Under the pieces are notes generated by a model, which was not told the origin of the DNA, did not search any database, and worked only from the letters and a program-made list of their open reading frames with translations. A program made the position numbers and the translations under genes. Positions 41,469 to 49,779 of a stretch of DNA of 64,000 bases are shown piece by piece. The stretch comes from Rhodopseudomonas sp. (GTDB taxonomy: Bacteria; Pseudomonadota; Alphaproteobacteria; Rhizobiales; Xanthobacteraceae): positions 1 to 64,000 of the forward strand of contig WGNB01000007.1 in the NCBI GenBank assembly GCA_016124795.1. Direction: 5' to 3'. Within the stretch, counting starts at the first letter, position 1, and each line of letters starts with the position of its first letter.

Positions 41469-41898
41469 TGTTTGATGTCTCCTCAACGCTGGTTCGTGGA
41501 TGGGCTCTCTGTTCGTATCGTCGGTTCAGTCCTTCGTGGAACGCTCACACTCAATGAACTTGACGGCTATCGCTTACGATCGGCCCGGACCGTAAAATCC
41601 GAACCGCTTCATTCGAGCAAGCTCGCTCCAGTCGACTGATCCGAGCCAGCTTATTCGAGCCGGCAATTCCGGCAATCGTGCGACAGCGAGGCTAAGCCTA
41701 GCCCAAAGCCGATACAACGGGCAGGCTACACCGAGCTTAAGCACGTCTCAACGCCCATGAAAGCCCTTGATCGGCCGCCACTTTTTTAAAGCCGCTTGAA
41801 TGCCTCTGTGGAAAACGCGATAATCCAAAGACAAGGCTCCACATAATACCTCTGATGGTTCCCGTCGAACGGGGGCCTCAATCCGACCTGCGGTGGCA
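41469..41898. other. 430-base divergent promoter region between two YdcH-like genes
   Basis: No gene supported. Promoters for both DUF465 genes must lie here; it contains several AT-richer patches (around 41770-41850) but no pair of boxes is convincing. Row-by-row inspection found no long repeat. Confidence 0.5.
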
Positions 41899-42105
41899 AT
41901 GAACGACAACGACGAAAGCGCGTTGCGCGAGCAGCTGGCTCGCCTCCAGCAGGAACACCGCGACCTCGATGTCGCTATCGAAGCGCTGGCAGCCTCGCCC
42001 GGCTCCGATCTGATCCAGGTCCAGCGGCTGAAAAAACGCAAGCTGGTGCTGCGCGACCAGATCCGTCAGATCGAGGACCAACTGACGCCGGACATCATCG
42101 CCTGA
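41899..42105 (+). CDS. YdcH family (DUF465) small protein, second copy
   Basis: A 68-residue protein: MNDNDESALREQLARLQQEHRDLDVAIEALAASPGSDLIQVQRLKKRKLVLRDQIRQIEDQL. It carries the same helical-hairpin signature as its divergent neighbour (LQQEHRDLD..I, QVQRLKKRKLVLRDQI). ATG 41899 or GTG 41893 could be the start; neither has a strong ribosome site. It converges on the diguanylate cyclase gene, with both stop codons inside a 7-base inverted repeat (CTGACCG/CGGTCAG, 42102-42128). Confidence 0.85.
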   Translation: MNDNDESALREQLARLQQEHRDLDVAIEALAASPGSDLIQVQRLKKRKLVLRDQIRQIEDQLTPDIIA

Positions 42106-42124
42106 CCGAACGACCGGCAATCGG

Positions 42125-42859
42125 TCAGTGACGCTTGGCGTTCTTGCGCGCGTACATCGCCCGGTCGGCGGCATCGATAACATCCGACGGCGCCGCATCG
42201 GCGACCAGCATGGCGATCCCGGCGCTGGCGCCGACCAACAGTTCGGCGCCGGCATAATCCACGCGCAGCGCGGCGATCACGGCCTCGATCTCGGCGGCTT
42301 TGGCGAGCGCCGCGGCATCGGCCACGTTCCAAAGCAGCACGCAAAATTCATCGCCGCCGAGTCTGGCCACCACATCGGAGGCGCGGACATGACCGATAAG
42401 CGCCCCCGCCACCGCCTTGAGCACCGCATCGCCCGCAACATGGCCGTAGCGATCGTTGACCGGCTTGAAATCGTCGAGATCGATGAACATCAACGCCGCG
42501 CCGGTACCATAGCGCTTCACATAGGCCAACGAGCGTGTCAGTTCGCGCTCGAACCCGCGCCGATTGAGCAGACCGAGCAAGGGGTCCTCGTCGGCGCGTG
42601 CTTCCAGCTCGGCGATCTTGCGTTCGGCGTCCGCCAGCGCCTGCTTCAACTGCGCGTTTTCAGCGAGCAACACGGTCGCCGCAAGCGGGCTAGCGTCGGC
42701 ACCCGCGTCCGGCGTCATCGGGACAGCCGACGTGGCCGTGTCTTCCCGCGCCTTGGCCAAATCCAGGTTTTCCGACCGATCCGCTCCGCCTGCGGTCACC
42801 GTCCGCCCCTTGCGAGAAAAACCGGCGCGAATCTCCCTGCGCCGCGTTCGGGTCAGCAT
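42125..42859 (-). CDS. Diguanylate cyclase (GGDEF) with intact active and inhibitory sites
   Basis: A 244-residue soluble protein. A short coiled coil ([27 protein letters not shown], ~65-95) leads into a GGDEF domain (~95-240) with [26 protein letters not shown] and [11 protein letters not shown]. An RASD motif five residues before GGDEF is the RxxD inhibitory site, so product feedback is expected. There is no membrane segment or sensor domain. It should synthesise c-di-GMP, opposing the EAL protein at 17607-20561. The start is uncertain; ATG 42859 has a close AAAGGG. Confidence 0.9.
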   Translation of the reverse strand: MLTRTRRREIRAGFSRKGRTVTAGGADRSENLDLAKAREDTATSAVPMTPDAGADASPLAATVLLAENAQLKQALADAERKIAELEARADEDPLLGLLNRRGFERELTRSLAYVKRYGTGAALMFIDLDDFKPVNDRYGHVAGDAVLKAVAGALIGHVRASDVVARLGGDEFCVLLWNVADAAALAKAAEIEAVIAALRVDYAGAELLVGASAGIAMLVADAAPSDVIDAADRAMYARKNAKRH

Positions 42860-43016
42860 AACCCTTTCGGCAGCCCGGTTTAAACTTGCCAGCGGGGGGA
42901 CCAGACCTATAATCCGGCGCTTCCTTCCGCCCGCCACGGGCGGATTTTCAAGATTGCGCGCGATCCGATGCAGCAGCCGTCACCGGCGTTTTCAGGATCG
43001 TCCGCCAGGGGGCAAA

Positions 43017-43502
43017 ATGCCAGCAAAGCCGGTCGCGATCATTATGGGCAGTCAATCCGACTGGGCCACGATGAAGCACGCCACCGAAACACTCGACGCG
43101 CTCAAGATCGGCTACGAAGCGCTGATCGTCTCGGCGCATCGAACCCCGAAACGGCTTTATGAGTTCGCCCATGGCGCCCGCGACAAGGGCTTCAAGGTCG
43201 TCATCGCCGGCGCTGGCGGGGCAGCCCACCTGCCCGGCATGGCGGCATCGATGACGCCCTTGCCGGTGCTTGGCGTGCCGATGAACACCCATGCGCTCGA
43301 AGGCAAGGACTCACTGCTATCAATCCTGCAAATGCCGGGCGGCATTCCGGTCGGTACGCTGGCCATCGGCAAGGCCGGCGCGATTAACGCCGCGCTGCTG
43401 GCCGCCGCCATTCTGGCGCTGTCGGACGACAAGATCGCCAAGCGGCTGGATCAATGGCGCGCCCGGCAGACCCGGGCCGTGGCCAAGAAGCCGAAAAATT
43501 GA
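43017..43502 (+). CDS. purE: 5-(carboxyamino)imidazole ribonucleotide mutase
   Basis: A 161-residue class I PurE that converts N5-CAIR to CAIR in purine synthesis. [46 protein letters not shown]-type and [46 protein letters not shown] are complete, including the catalytic His of SAHRTP. AGGGGGC lies upstream of ATG 43017. It is 21 bases before purK, the standard operon. Confidence 0.97.
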   Translation: MPAKPVAIIMGSQSDWATMKHATETLDALKIGYEALIVSAHRTPKRLYEFAHGARDKGFKVVIAGAGGAAHLPGMAASMTPLPVLGVPMNTHALEGKDSLLSILQMPGGIPVGTLAIGKAGAINAALLAAAILALSDDKIAKRLDQWRARQTRAVAKKPKN

Positions 43503-43523
43503 AGCCGAAAGACTGAGTTTAAC

Positions 43524-44600
43524 GTGCTGAAACCCGGATCGACGATCGGCATTCTCGGCGGCGGCCAACTCGGCCGCATGCTGGCTTTGGCCGCGGCAAG
43601 GCTCGGCCTGCATTGCCATATCTATTCGCCGGAAAAGGATTCCGGCGCCTTCGAAGTGGTGCGGGCCTCGACCTGCGCGCCTTACGATGACGAAACCGCA
43701 CTGGCGCGTTTTGCAGCGAGCGTCGACGTCATCACTTACGAGTTCGAAAACATTCCGGCCAAGACCGCCGCGTTCCTCGCCAAGCGCAAACCGGTCTTTC
43801 CCGATCCGCGCGTACTGGAACTGACGCAGGACCGGCTGGTCGAAAAGAATTTCATCGATGGGCTGAAGATCGCGGTCGCGCCTTACGCGCCGGTCCACTC
43901 GGCGTCACAACTGGCCGCCGGCATCGAGAAGGTCGGCCTGCCCGCCGTCTTGAAAACCACGACGATGGGTTACGACGGCAAGGGCCAGACCAAGATCAAG
44001 AAAGGCGACGACGCCAACGCCGCCTGGCGCAGCTTGAAGAACAAGCCTTGCGTGCTGGAAGGCTTCGTCAACTTCGAACGCGAAGTGTCGGTGATCGCCG
44101 CGCGTTCAGCCGACGGTCACGTCGAATGTTTCGAGGTCACCGAGAACGAACATCGTGACCACATTCTCAAGATATCGACGGTGCCGGCGAAGGTCTCGCC
44201 GCAACTGGCGACCGAAGCCAAGCGCGTCGCTACCCGCATCGCCAAGGCGCTCGACTATGTCGGCGTGCTGGGCGTTGAGATGTTCGTGGTGAAGGACAAG
44301 GGTAAGCAGGCGGTGCTGGTCAACGAGATCGCGCCGCGCGTCCATAACTCGGGTCACTGGACCATCGACGGCGCCAGCGTTTCACAGTTCGAACAGCACA
44401 TCCGCGCGGTTGCCGGCTGGCCTTTAGCCAAGCCGCTGCGGTTCGGTCGCAAGGTCGAAATGACCAACCTGATCGGCGCCGAGATCCACGACGTCGACCA
44501 CTGGCTGACCGTGCCGGGCGTTTCCGTCCACCTCTACGGCAAGACCGAGGCGCGGGCAGGCCGCAAAATGGGGCATGTCACGCGGGTTTATCCGAAGTAA
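43524..44600 (+). CDS. purK: 5-(carboxyamino)imidazole ribonucleotide synthase
   Basis: A 358-residue ATP-grasp enzyme making N5-CAIR from AIR, bicarbonate and ATP, the substrate of PurE. The start block GSTIGILGGGQLGRMLALAAARLG is the PurK signature. YEFENIP, LPAVLKTTTMGYDGKGQ and VLVNEIAPRVHNSGHWTIDG are the ATP-grasp and active-site segments. GTG 43524 starts exactly at the family N terminus. It is followed by a CATTCCGGG-type palindrome. Confidence 0.97.
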   Translation: MLKPGSTIGILGGGQLGRMLALAAARLGLHCHIYSPEKDSGAFEVVRASTCAPYDDETALARFAASVDVITYEFENIPAKTAAFLAKRKPVFPDPRVLELTQDRLVEKNFIDGLKIAVAPYAPVHSASQLAAGIEKVGLPAVLKTTTMGYDGKGQTKIKKGDDANAAWRSLKNKPCVLEGFVNFEREVSVIAARSADGHVECFEVTENEHRDHILKISTVPAKVSPQLATEAKRVATRIAKALDYVGVLGVEMFVVKDKGKQAVLVNEIAPRVHNSGHWTIDGASVSQFEQHIRAVAGWPLAKPLRFGRKVEMTNLIGAEIHDVDHWLTVPGVSVHLYGKTEARAGRKMGHVTRVYPK

Positions 44601-44609
44601 GGTCGCTTT

Positions 44610-44716
44610 GTCATTCCGCGACGGTCCGCAGGACCGGACCCGGAATCCAGATACAATTTCGGAGCGTTTTTCTGGATTCCGGGTTCGTGGCCTGAAAGGC
44701 CGCGCCCCGGAATGAC
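44610..44716. repeat. Intergenic palindromic element, GTCATTCCG...CGGAATGAC family
   Basis: Outer arms GTCATTCCG (44610) and CCCCGGAATGAC (ending 44716) enclose inner GGTCCG/CGGACC and CCGGAATCC / GGATTCCGG arms, giving a branched hairpin. It fills the gap between purK and the hydroxylase gene, and the hydroxylase ribosome site starts right after it. The outer arms match 27197-27236. Confidence 0.8.
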
Positions 44717-44727
44717 GCGGAGGAAAA

Positions 44728-45336
44728 ATGCCAACCGCCCCCGTTTTCCCGGACCGTTTGCGCCTGCCGCTCGACTTTGACGCCGACCGACTCGCCGCCG
44801 ATATGGCCGCTGTCGCATCCGCCGGCTGGATCGCGCATTTCGTCACCCAGAATTACGACGGCGACTGGAGCGTGATTCCACTCCGCGGCCCGGCGGGAGC
44901 CCGGCACCCGGTGCAGGCGATCTATTCCGATCCGACCTGTACCGATTTCGCCGACACCCCGCTGCTGGCCGACGCACCCTATTTTCGCGACCTGCTGGCC
45001 GGCTTCGCCTGCCCGCTGCTGGCGGTCCGCCTGATGCGGCTCGCCCCCGGCTCGGTCATCAAGGAACACCGCGACCACGACCTCGCCTTCGAGGACGGCA
45101 CCGTCCGTATCCATGTACCGGTGACAACCAACGACAGTGTCGATTTTCGACTCAATGGCCGGCAATGCGTGATGCCGGCCGGGTCGGCCTGGTATTTGCG
45201 CCTATCCGACCCGCACAGCGTGGCCAATCGGGGCGAAAACGACCGAATCCATCTGGTCATCGACGCCAGCGTCAATAGCTGGGTCGAAGCCCTGTTTGCC
45301 CGGGCGGTGGCCGCCGGTGCCGGCCGACCGGCCTGA
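44728..45336 (+). CDS. Aspartyl/asparaginyl beta-hydroxylase family protein (Fe(II)/2-oxoglutarate dioxygenase)
   Basis: A 202-residue cupin-fold dioxygenase. IKEHRDHDLAFEDGTVRIHVPV provides the first His and the family RxHvP strand. PAGSAWYLRLSDPHSVANRGENDRIHLVIDASVN provides the second His and the Arg that binds 2-oxoglutarate. Vertebrate members hydroxylate Asp/Asn in EGF domains; bacterial substrates include peptides and free amino acids and are unknown here. GGAGGAAAA precedes the ATG. It has no signal peptide. Confidence 0.85.
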   Translation: MPTAPVFPDRLRLPLDFDADRLAADMAAVASAGWIAHFVTQNYDGDWSVIPLRGPAGARHPVQAIYSDPTCTDFADTPLLADAPYFRDLLAGFACPLLAVRLMRLAPGSVIKEHRDHDLAFEDGTVRIHVPVTTNDSVDFRLNGRQCVMPAGSAWYLRLSDPHSVANRGENDRIHLVIDASVNSWVEALFARAVAAGAGRPA

Positions 45337-45527
45337 AAAGACAGATTCCGGCCGGTGGCAAATCCGCGCCCGGGGGCCTATATCGTCAGGACGGCTTTAA
45401 AATCGCGGTTTTTCCGCCGTTTCAATAGACTCCCCCAGCCAAGTCTGCTAAAGCCTCCCGACTCAAAAGGCCCGGCTTTTTGCCGCCTTTGACCGAAATT
45501 CGATTCTCCATCAACGAAGGAGCATGC

Positions 45528-45842
45528 GTGCAAGTTCTCGTTCGCGATAACAATGTCGATCAGGCCCTCAAGGCGCTCAAGAAGAAGATGCAGCGCGAGG
45601 GCATTTTCCGCGAAATGAAGCTTCGCGGCCATTACGAAAAGCCGTCGGAAAAGAAAGCGCGCGAGAAGGCGGAAGCCGTTCGCCGCGCCCGTAAGCTCGC
45701 GCGCAAGAAGATGCAGCGCGAAGGCCTGCTGCCGATGAAGCCGCGGGTCATGCCGGGCGCTGCCGGTGCGGGCGGCCCGGGTGCCGGTGGACGTGGCGCG
45801 GGCGCCGGTGCGGGCGGCCGTGGCGGCGCGCCGCGCTTCTAG
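45528..45842 (+). CDS. rpsU: 30S ribosomal protein S21
   Basis: A 104-residue small-subunit protein. [61 protein letters not shown] is the complete S21 core. The remaining ~35 residues are a Gly/Ala/Arg-rich tail ([17 protein letters not shown]) seen in rhizobial S21. S21 lies near the anti-Shine-Dalgarno of 16S rRNA and affects initiation. GTG 45528 is the start: AAGGAG is 5 bases upstream, and the family begins there. Confidence 0.96.
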   Translation: MQVLVRDNNVDQALKALKKKMQREGIFREMKLRGHYEKPSEKKAREKAEAVRRARKLARKKMQREGLLPMKPRVMPGAAGAGGPGAGGRGAGAGAGGRGGAPRF

Positions 45843-45882
45843 TCGCGCGACGCCGATCGTTTTTCGGTTCTGAGAATTTTGT

Positions 45883-45913
45883 AGCGCGGGCCTTCACGGG
45901 CTCGCGCTATTTC
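45883..45913. terminator. Terminator-like hairpin after rpsU
   Basis: AGCGCGGGCC (45883-45892) pairs with GGCTCGCGCT (45899-45908) with one mismatch, followed by ATTTCT. It lies between the convergent rpsU and MBL-fold genes; the U-run is imperfect. Confidence 0.5.
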
Positions 45914-45939
45914 TGTTGCCGCGCCCGGAACGACACCCC

Positions 45940-47094
45940 CTAAGCGCCGAACACCAGCCGCGTGCCGACCGCCGAATGGATGACCTTGTCGCCCAGCGCG
46001 GCGCGCGCCAGATCGTAAAACCGGTCGCCGGTGCAATGACCCACGATCAGATATTTCGGATCGATGGCGCGAAATTCGTCGATGATCTTGTTGATGTAGT
46101 CGTCGCCGAGCGGCGGCACGACGTGGAAGCCACCGATCACAGCATGGACCTTGTCGATGCCGGACGAGGCCATCGCCTGGCGCACGGTGTTGATGACGCC
46201 GCGATGGCTGCATGAGGTCAGCACCACCAGGCCATGATCCTTGACCATGTAGGTTGTCGCGATCTCGTGGTCGAAATCGTCGGGAATATAATTGCCGGTG
46301 TTCTTCTCCGGCGGCATGTCGTCGGCGAAACAGCCAAAGCCGTTGGCGTCGACGCCGATCAACTCGGTGGTCGGCTGGAGCGGCGTCTCGAACGAGGTCT
46401 GGCCGATCCGGCCGGTGGTGAAGGCATGATCGGCGACAATCGCCGGTTCGGAAGCGAGCATCAGCGTCAGGTCGGCATCGAGGATCGCCTTGCGGTCGAG
46501 GGCGCCGAACTGGCCACCCGGATTGCGGCGAATGCAGAAACAATCCTCGCCGCCAACGTAAAACGGCATCCGGGCCTTGAGCTTGCCCTTGGTGGCGTTG
46601 AGAAAACCGACCATGCCGCCGAAGTGATCGTAGTGGCCGTGGCTGAGCACCAGCGCGTCGAAAGTCGAGGGATCGACGTTGAGAATGCCGATATTGTTGA
46701 GCAGCACCTCCGGCGTATAGCCGAAGTCGATCATGACATTGCGCTCGACGCCGCCGGCGAAGGACTGCGCATGCATCGCCAGCCCCCATTCGCCGTTGAG
46801 AATGCGCCCCGGCGGCTTATCGGGAAACGTGTTGCCGCTCTTGCGCTCGATGGTCAGGCCGTCGCGCTTTTCATTGGCGATGAACTGCATCACGATATTG
46901 TCGGTGACGATCCGCACCGACAATTTGTCGACCACCGGCACATTGCCGCGCAGGGTTTTGGCCGGCGCGGTACGGGAGTTGGCCGCCAGCGCCGCCACCA
47001 TCGCCGAGACGAAGCCGGCGCCACCGGCGCAAAGCGGGCCGACATGGGCCGCCAGCGACGGCAAGGCGCCGCAATTGCAGGCATTGAACAGCAT
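45940..47094 (-). CDS. MBL-fold metallo-hydrolase, beta-ribofuranosyl-aminobenzene phosphate synthase-like
   Basis: A 384-residue metallo-beta-lactamase-fold protein. The metal motif LSHGHYDHFGGMVGF is complete (HxHxDH); further ligands are in LTSCSHRGVINTVRQA and VIGGFHVVPP. Its closest recognisable relatives are the MJ0937-type proteins named for methanopterin synthesis, a role unlikely in this bacterium. The first ~45 residues (NACNCG, hydrophobic Ala/Gly-rich) form an unusual N-terminal extension that may be an export signal. GGGGGAAA precedes ATG 47094. Confidence 0.83.
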   Translation of the reverse strand: MLFNACNCGALPSLAAHVGPLCAGGAGFVSAMVAALAANSRTAPAKTLRGNVPVVDKLSVRIVTDNIVMQFIANEKRDGLTIERKSGNTFPDKPPGRILNGEWGLAMHAQSFAGGVERNVMIDFGYTPEVLLNNIGILNVDPSTFDALVLSHGHYDHFGGMVGFLNATKGKLKARMPFYVGGEDCFCIRRNPGGQFGALDRKAILDADLTLMLASEPAIVADHAFTTGRIGQTSFETPLQPTTELIGVDANGFGCFADDMPPEKNTGNYIPDDFDHEIATTYMVKDHGLVVLTSCSHRGVINTVRQAMASSGIDKVHAVIGGFHVVPPLGDDYINKIIDEFRAIDPKYLIVGHCTGDRFYDLARAALGDKVIHSAVGTRLVFGA

Positions 47095-47166
47095 GACATT
47101 TCCCCCGATAGACGGCGGCGATGATAAGTGACGGCGGCTGAATGTCCACCGCCGCAACGGCCAGCG

Positions 47167-48093
47167 CTAGCGGCGGGTGCCGCGCTTCGCCGCCGACCAG
47201 GCGCCTTCCGCGATCAACTCATCGGCCTGGGCGCGGATCATGTCGGCCAGCGCGCGCACCGCCGGTCGCTGCGCGCGCGACCTATTGACCGCCAGCGTCC
47301 AGGTCACCGACAGGTCGCGCAGCGGCGCGGTCGCGACGCGGCCGCGATGTCGCGCCAGCGCGCTCGGCGGCAAGACGCCATAACCGGCGCCGCGCGCCAT
47401 CAATTCGATCATCAGCGGCAGGGTCTCGAGTTCGATCGCCAGATTGAAATCGAGCTTGCGCTTGCGCAGCGCGGCTTCGGTGACCAGCCGCAGATGGTTC
47501 GGTGGCCGGTAACTGACGATCGGCAGGCCGGCGAGCGTTTCGATGGCGACAGGCTTTGCCGGATCGAGCGCCGCGCCCGGCGGCCCGACCAGCATCAGGG
47601 GCTCGACCGCCAGCGGCGACAAGGCGACGTTGCGCAGCACCTTGCGGTCGGCCATCAGCACGGCGACGTCGGCCTCACCGCTGCGCATCAGCTCCTCCAG
47701 CCCCTGCGAGATCGCCTCGTACACATGCAGCATCACCCGCGGATAGGTCTTGCTGAAACGGTCGACCACCGGACCGCTGAGCACCGACAGGAGCGACGGC
47801 GGCAGCCCGAGCGACACCGTGCCGCTCGGCTGTTCGACCTGCGCGACCAGTTCGGCTTTCGCCTGATCGAGCCCGCGCAGCGCCTGCAAGGCGCGATCGC
47901 GGAACAGGCTGCCCGCGGGACTCAAGGTGACGCCGTAACGATGCCGCGAGAATAGCACCGCGCCGAGTTCGCGCTCCAGAGCGGCCATCTGCCGGCTGAC
48001 CGTCGGCTGGGTCTGGTTGAGCACGGCGGCGGCGCGGCCGAAGCTGCCGAGTTCGGCGACACGGATGAAGGCCTGGAGCACGCGAAGGTCCAT
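47167..48093 (-). CDS. LysR family transcriptional regulator
   Basis: A 308-residue regulator. The winged helix-turn-helix (~1-60) reads MDLRVLQAFIRVAELGSFGRAAAVLNQTQPTVSRQMAALERELGAVLFSR. The effector domain (~90-300) follows the LysR pattern. ATG 48093 matches the family start; another in-frame ATG lies 15 bases upstream. It is divergent from the carboxymuconolactone decarboxylase-like gene at 48234, and a TCATAC-N7-GTATGA palindrome between them is a likely binding site. Confidence 0.93.
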   Translation of the reverse strand: MDLRVLQAFIRVAELGSFGRAAAVLNQTQPTVSRQMAALERELGAVLFSRHRYGVTLSPAGSLFRDRALQALRGLDQAKAELVAQVEQPSGTVSLGLPPSLLSVLSGPVVDRFSKTYPRVMLHVYEAISQGLEELMRSGEADVAVLMADRKVLRNVALSPLAVEPLMLVGPPGAALDPAKPVAIETLAGLPIVSYRPPNHLRLVTEAALRKRKLDFNLAIELETLPLMIELMARGAGYGVLPPSALARHRGRVATAPLRDLSVTWTLAVNRSRAQRPAVRALADMIRAQADELIAEGAWSAAKRGTRR

Positions 48094-48100
48094 GCCGTCA

Positions 48101-48119
48101 TCATACATATTCCGTATGA
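48101..48119. promoter_or_regulatory. Candidate LysR-type operator
   Basis: TCATAC (48101-48106) and GTATGA (48114-48119) form a perfect inverted repeat with a 7-base centre; it contains the T-N11-A core typical of LysR boxes. It lies just upstream of the LysR start and ~115 bases before the divergent CMD-family gene. Confidence 0.6.
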
Positions 48120-48233
48120 GAACGATACAAAACATTCAGTTTACGCAATTCAGCCGGCTGGTTAGCGTTTTCGCGAGCCGCCCGGCCAACGGGCGCGCCA
48201 CGTCACCGACAACGGTCTCCTGGAGGAAACGCC

Positions 48234-48824
48234 ATGCCCCGCATCCGCTATATCGAAGACAGCGAACTGACACCGCAAGCCCGCGCGATGATCGAATCGG
48301 CCAAGCGCACCGGCGCACCCGACCCGCGTGTGGTCTCGATCATGACCCGCAGTCAGGTCGGCACCGCCTGGGTCGAACTCTGGAACAAGGTGCTGTACGA
48401 AGGCGTCCTGCCGCACAAGCTCAAGGAAATGTGCCGCATCAAGATTTCGGTCGCCCATCAGTGCGGCTATTGCTCCACCGTGCGTTCGAATGTCGCCAAG
48501 GCCGAGGGCCTGACCGAGGACATGATCGACGACGTGCTCAACGACTATCAGAACAGCAAGCGGCTCAACGCCCGCGAAAAGGCCGCCCTGCGCTATGCCG
48601 AACTGTTCAAGGAAGGCGAGCACGCCATCGACAAGGACGAGGTCTATCGCAAGCTTCAGGAAGAATTCACCGACGAGGAAATCATCGAACTCGGCCAGAT
48701 TTGCGCCCAGACCGATGGTGTCGGCAAATTCGTCAAGTCGCTGAATGTCATCAGTTGGGAAGACGCCTGCGCGCTCAACCCGCGCCTCAATGACGGCGTC
48801 GCCGCACAACAGGCGGCCGAGTAA
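48234..48824 (+). CDS. Carboxymuconolactone decarboxylase (CMD/AhpD) family protein
   Basis: A 196-residue all-helical protein of the CMD superfamily. CRIKISVAHQCGYCSTVRSNVAKAEGL contains the Cys-Gly-Tyr-Cys redox pair and the downstream His-less core seen in AhpD-like members, which act as alkylhydroperoxidase-type thiol reductants. The pair argues for a redox rather than a decarboxylase role. CTGGAGGAAAC precedes the ATG. It is divergent from a LysR gene and probably controlled by it. Confidence 0.88.
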   Translation: MPRIRYIEDSELTPQARAMIESAKRTGAPDPRVVSIMTRSQVGTAWVELWNKVLYEGVLPHKLKEMCRIKISVAHQCGYCSTVRSNVAKAEGLTEDMIDDVLNDYQNSKRLNAREKAALRYAELFKEGEHAIDKDEVYRKLQEEFTDEEIIELGQICAQTDGVGKFVKSLNVISWEDACALNPRLNDGVAAQQAAE

Positions 48825-49073
48825 CGCGTCGCGCCGATACGACCTCGGGTGGGCTTCCTGCGCTCGCCGCGAAGCCCACCCGACGGCGGAACAACCGCGC
48901 GCGACCGGACATCACACCTCCATCGTCACCATGCGTGACGGCACGAGGCAAAAGCGGTGCCCGACCGAACGGACCACCGCTTTGTAACCATCGGACGCAT
49001 GCCGGGCGTCGACCTACACCCGACACGCATTTCAGTCGACGCCCCGACGATGGTCGGGACGCCCCAGACGATC

Positions 49074-49496
49074 CTAGAGCTTCTTCTTCTTGGCGACCGT
49101 CTTCTTGGCCTTCTTGACAGTCTTCTTGGCCGCTTTCTTCTTGGCCGTCGTCGCGACGCCGAGATAAGCGGCGACCTTCTTCGACGAATGGCCGGCGACC
49201 TTGACGGTGGCCGCGAGCTTGGCCGGCGTGATCTTGAATTTCTTCGACCAGTAACGGACTTCGTAAGGCTCGCTCAGCGAAATCAGGGCGCGGTCGCGCG
49301 CCTTGTGCTTCTGAAGCTTGATATAGGCCTCGACCTTCTTGGCCGAATGACCGACCTTCTTGACCGCATAGCGGAGCTTCGCCGGCGTAACCTTGAATTT
49401 CTTCGACCAGTAGCGAACCTCGTAAGGCTCCTTCAACGCAATCAAACCACGGTCGGCACTGACACTCTTTTTTGTCTTCTTCGACGTCTTGGCCAT
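49074..49496 (-). CDS. Duplicated DUF3606 protein with Lys-rich C-terminal tail
   Basis: A 140-residue protein with two nearly identical DUF3606 units. GLIALKEPYEVRYWSKKFKVTPAKLRYAVKKVGHSAKKVEAYIK (~17-60) and ALISLSEPYEVRYWSKKFKITPAKLAATVKVAGHSSKKVAAYL (~70-112) each hold the EPYEVRYW core. The last ~28 residues are a run of Lys and Ala (KKKAAKKTVKKAKKTVAKKKKL), like a histone H1 tail, suggesting DNA or RNA binding. DUF3606 has no assigned function; its fold looks like a short SAM/HTH-type helical module. It is a single gene between the CMD gene and pntB. Confidence 0.85.
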   Translation of the reverse strand: MAKTSKKTKKSVSADRGLIALKEPYEVRYWSKKFKVTPAKLRYAVKKVGHSAKKVEAYIKLQKHKARDRALISLSEPYEVRYWSKKFKITPAKLAATVKVAGHSSKKVAAYLGVATTAKKKAAKKTVKKAKKTVAKKKKL

Positions 49497-49705
49497 CGCG
49501 CAATCCTTTCAAGATTCGACTTGCCACAACCGGCAGTGTCGATGATTTGCGTGAGTCGGCCTGGCAATGCAACATCGCCCCTTCGATTCAATGGGGATGA
49601 AGCGTCGAAAACGATTGCTTATTGCCGGTTTTTGCGAACAACGCCCGGCTCGAATCTCAACCTCAGCAATACCGCCTAGGCAGAAGCCGATGGTCCGCCG
49701 GTCGC

Positions 49706-49738
49706 AAAAAAGCCGGCCCCCTGTTCAGGGACCGGCCT
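49706..49738 (-). terminator. Terminator of the pnt operon
   Basis: On the minus strand GCCGGTCCCTG pairs with CAGGGGGCCGGC (one bulge) and is followed by TTTTTT. It lies ~40 bases past the pntB stop at 49780. Confidence 0.85.
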
Positions 49739-49779
49739 AAAATACGCACGATAGAAACACGGCAGCCCGTGCGCCGCCC

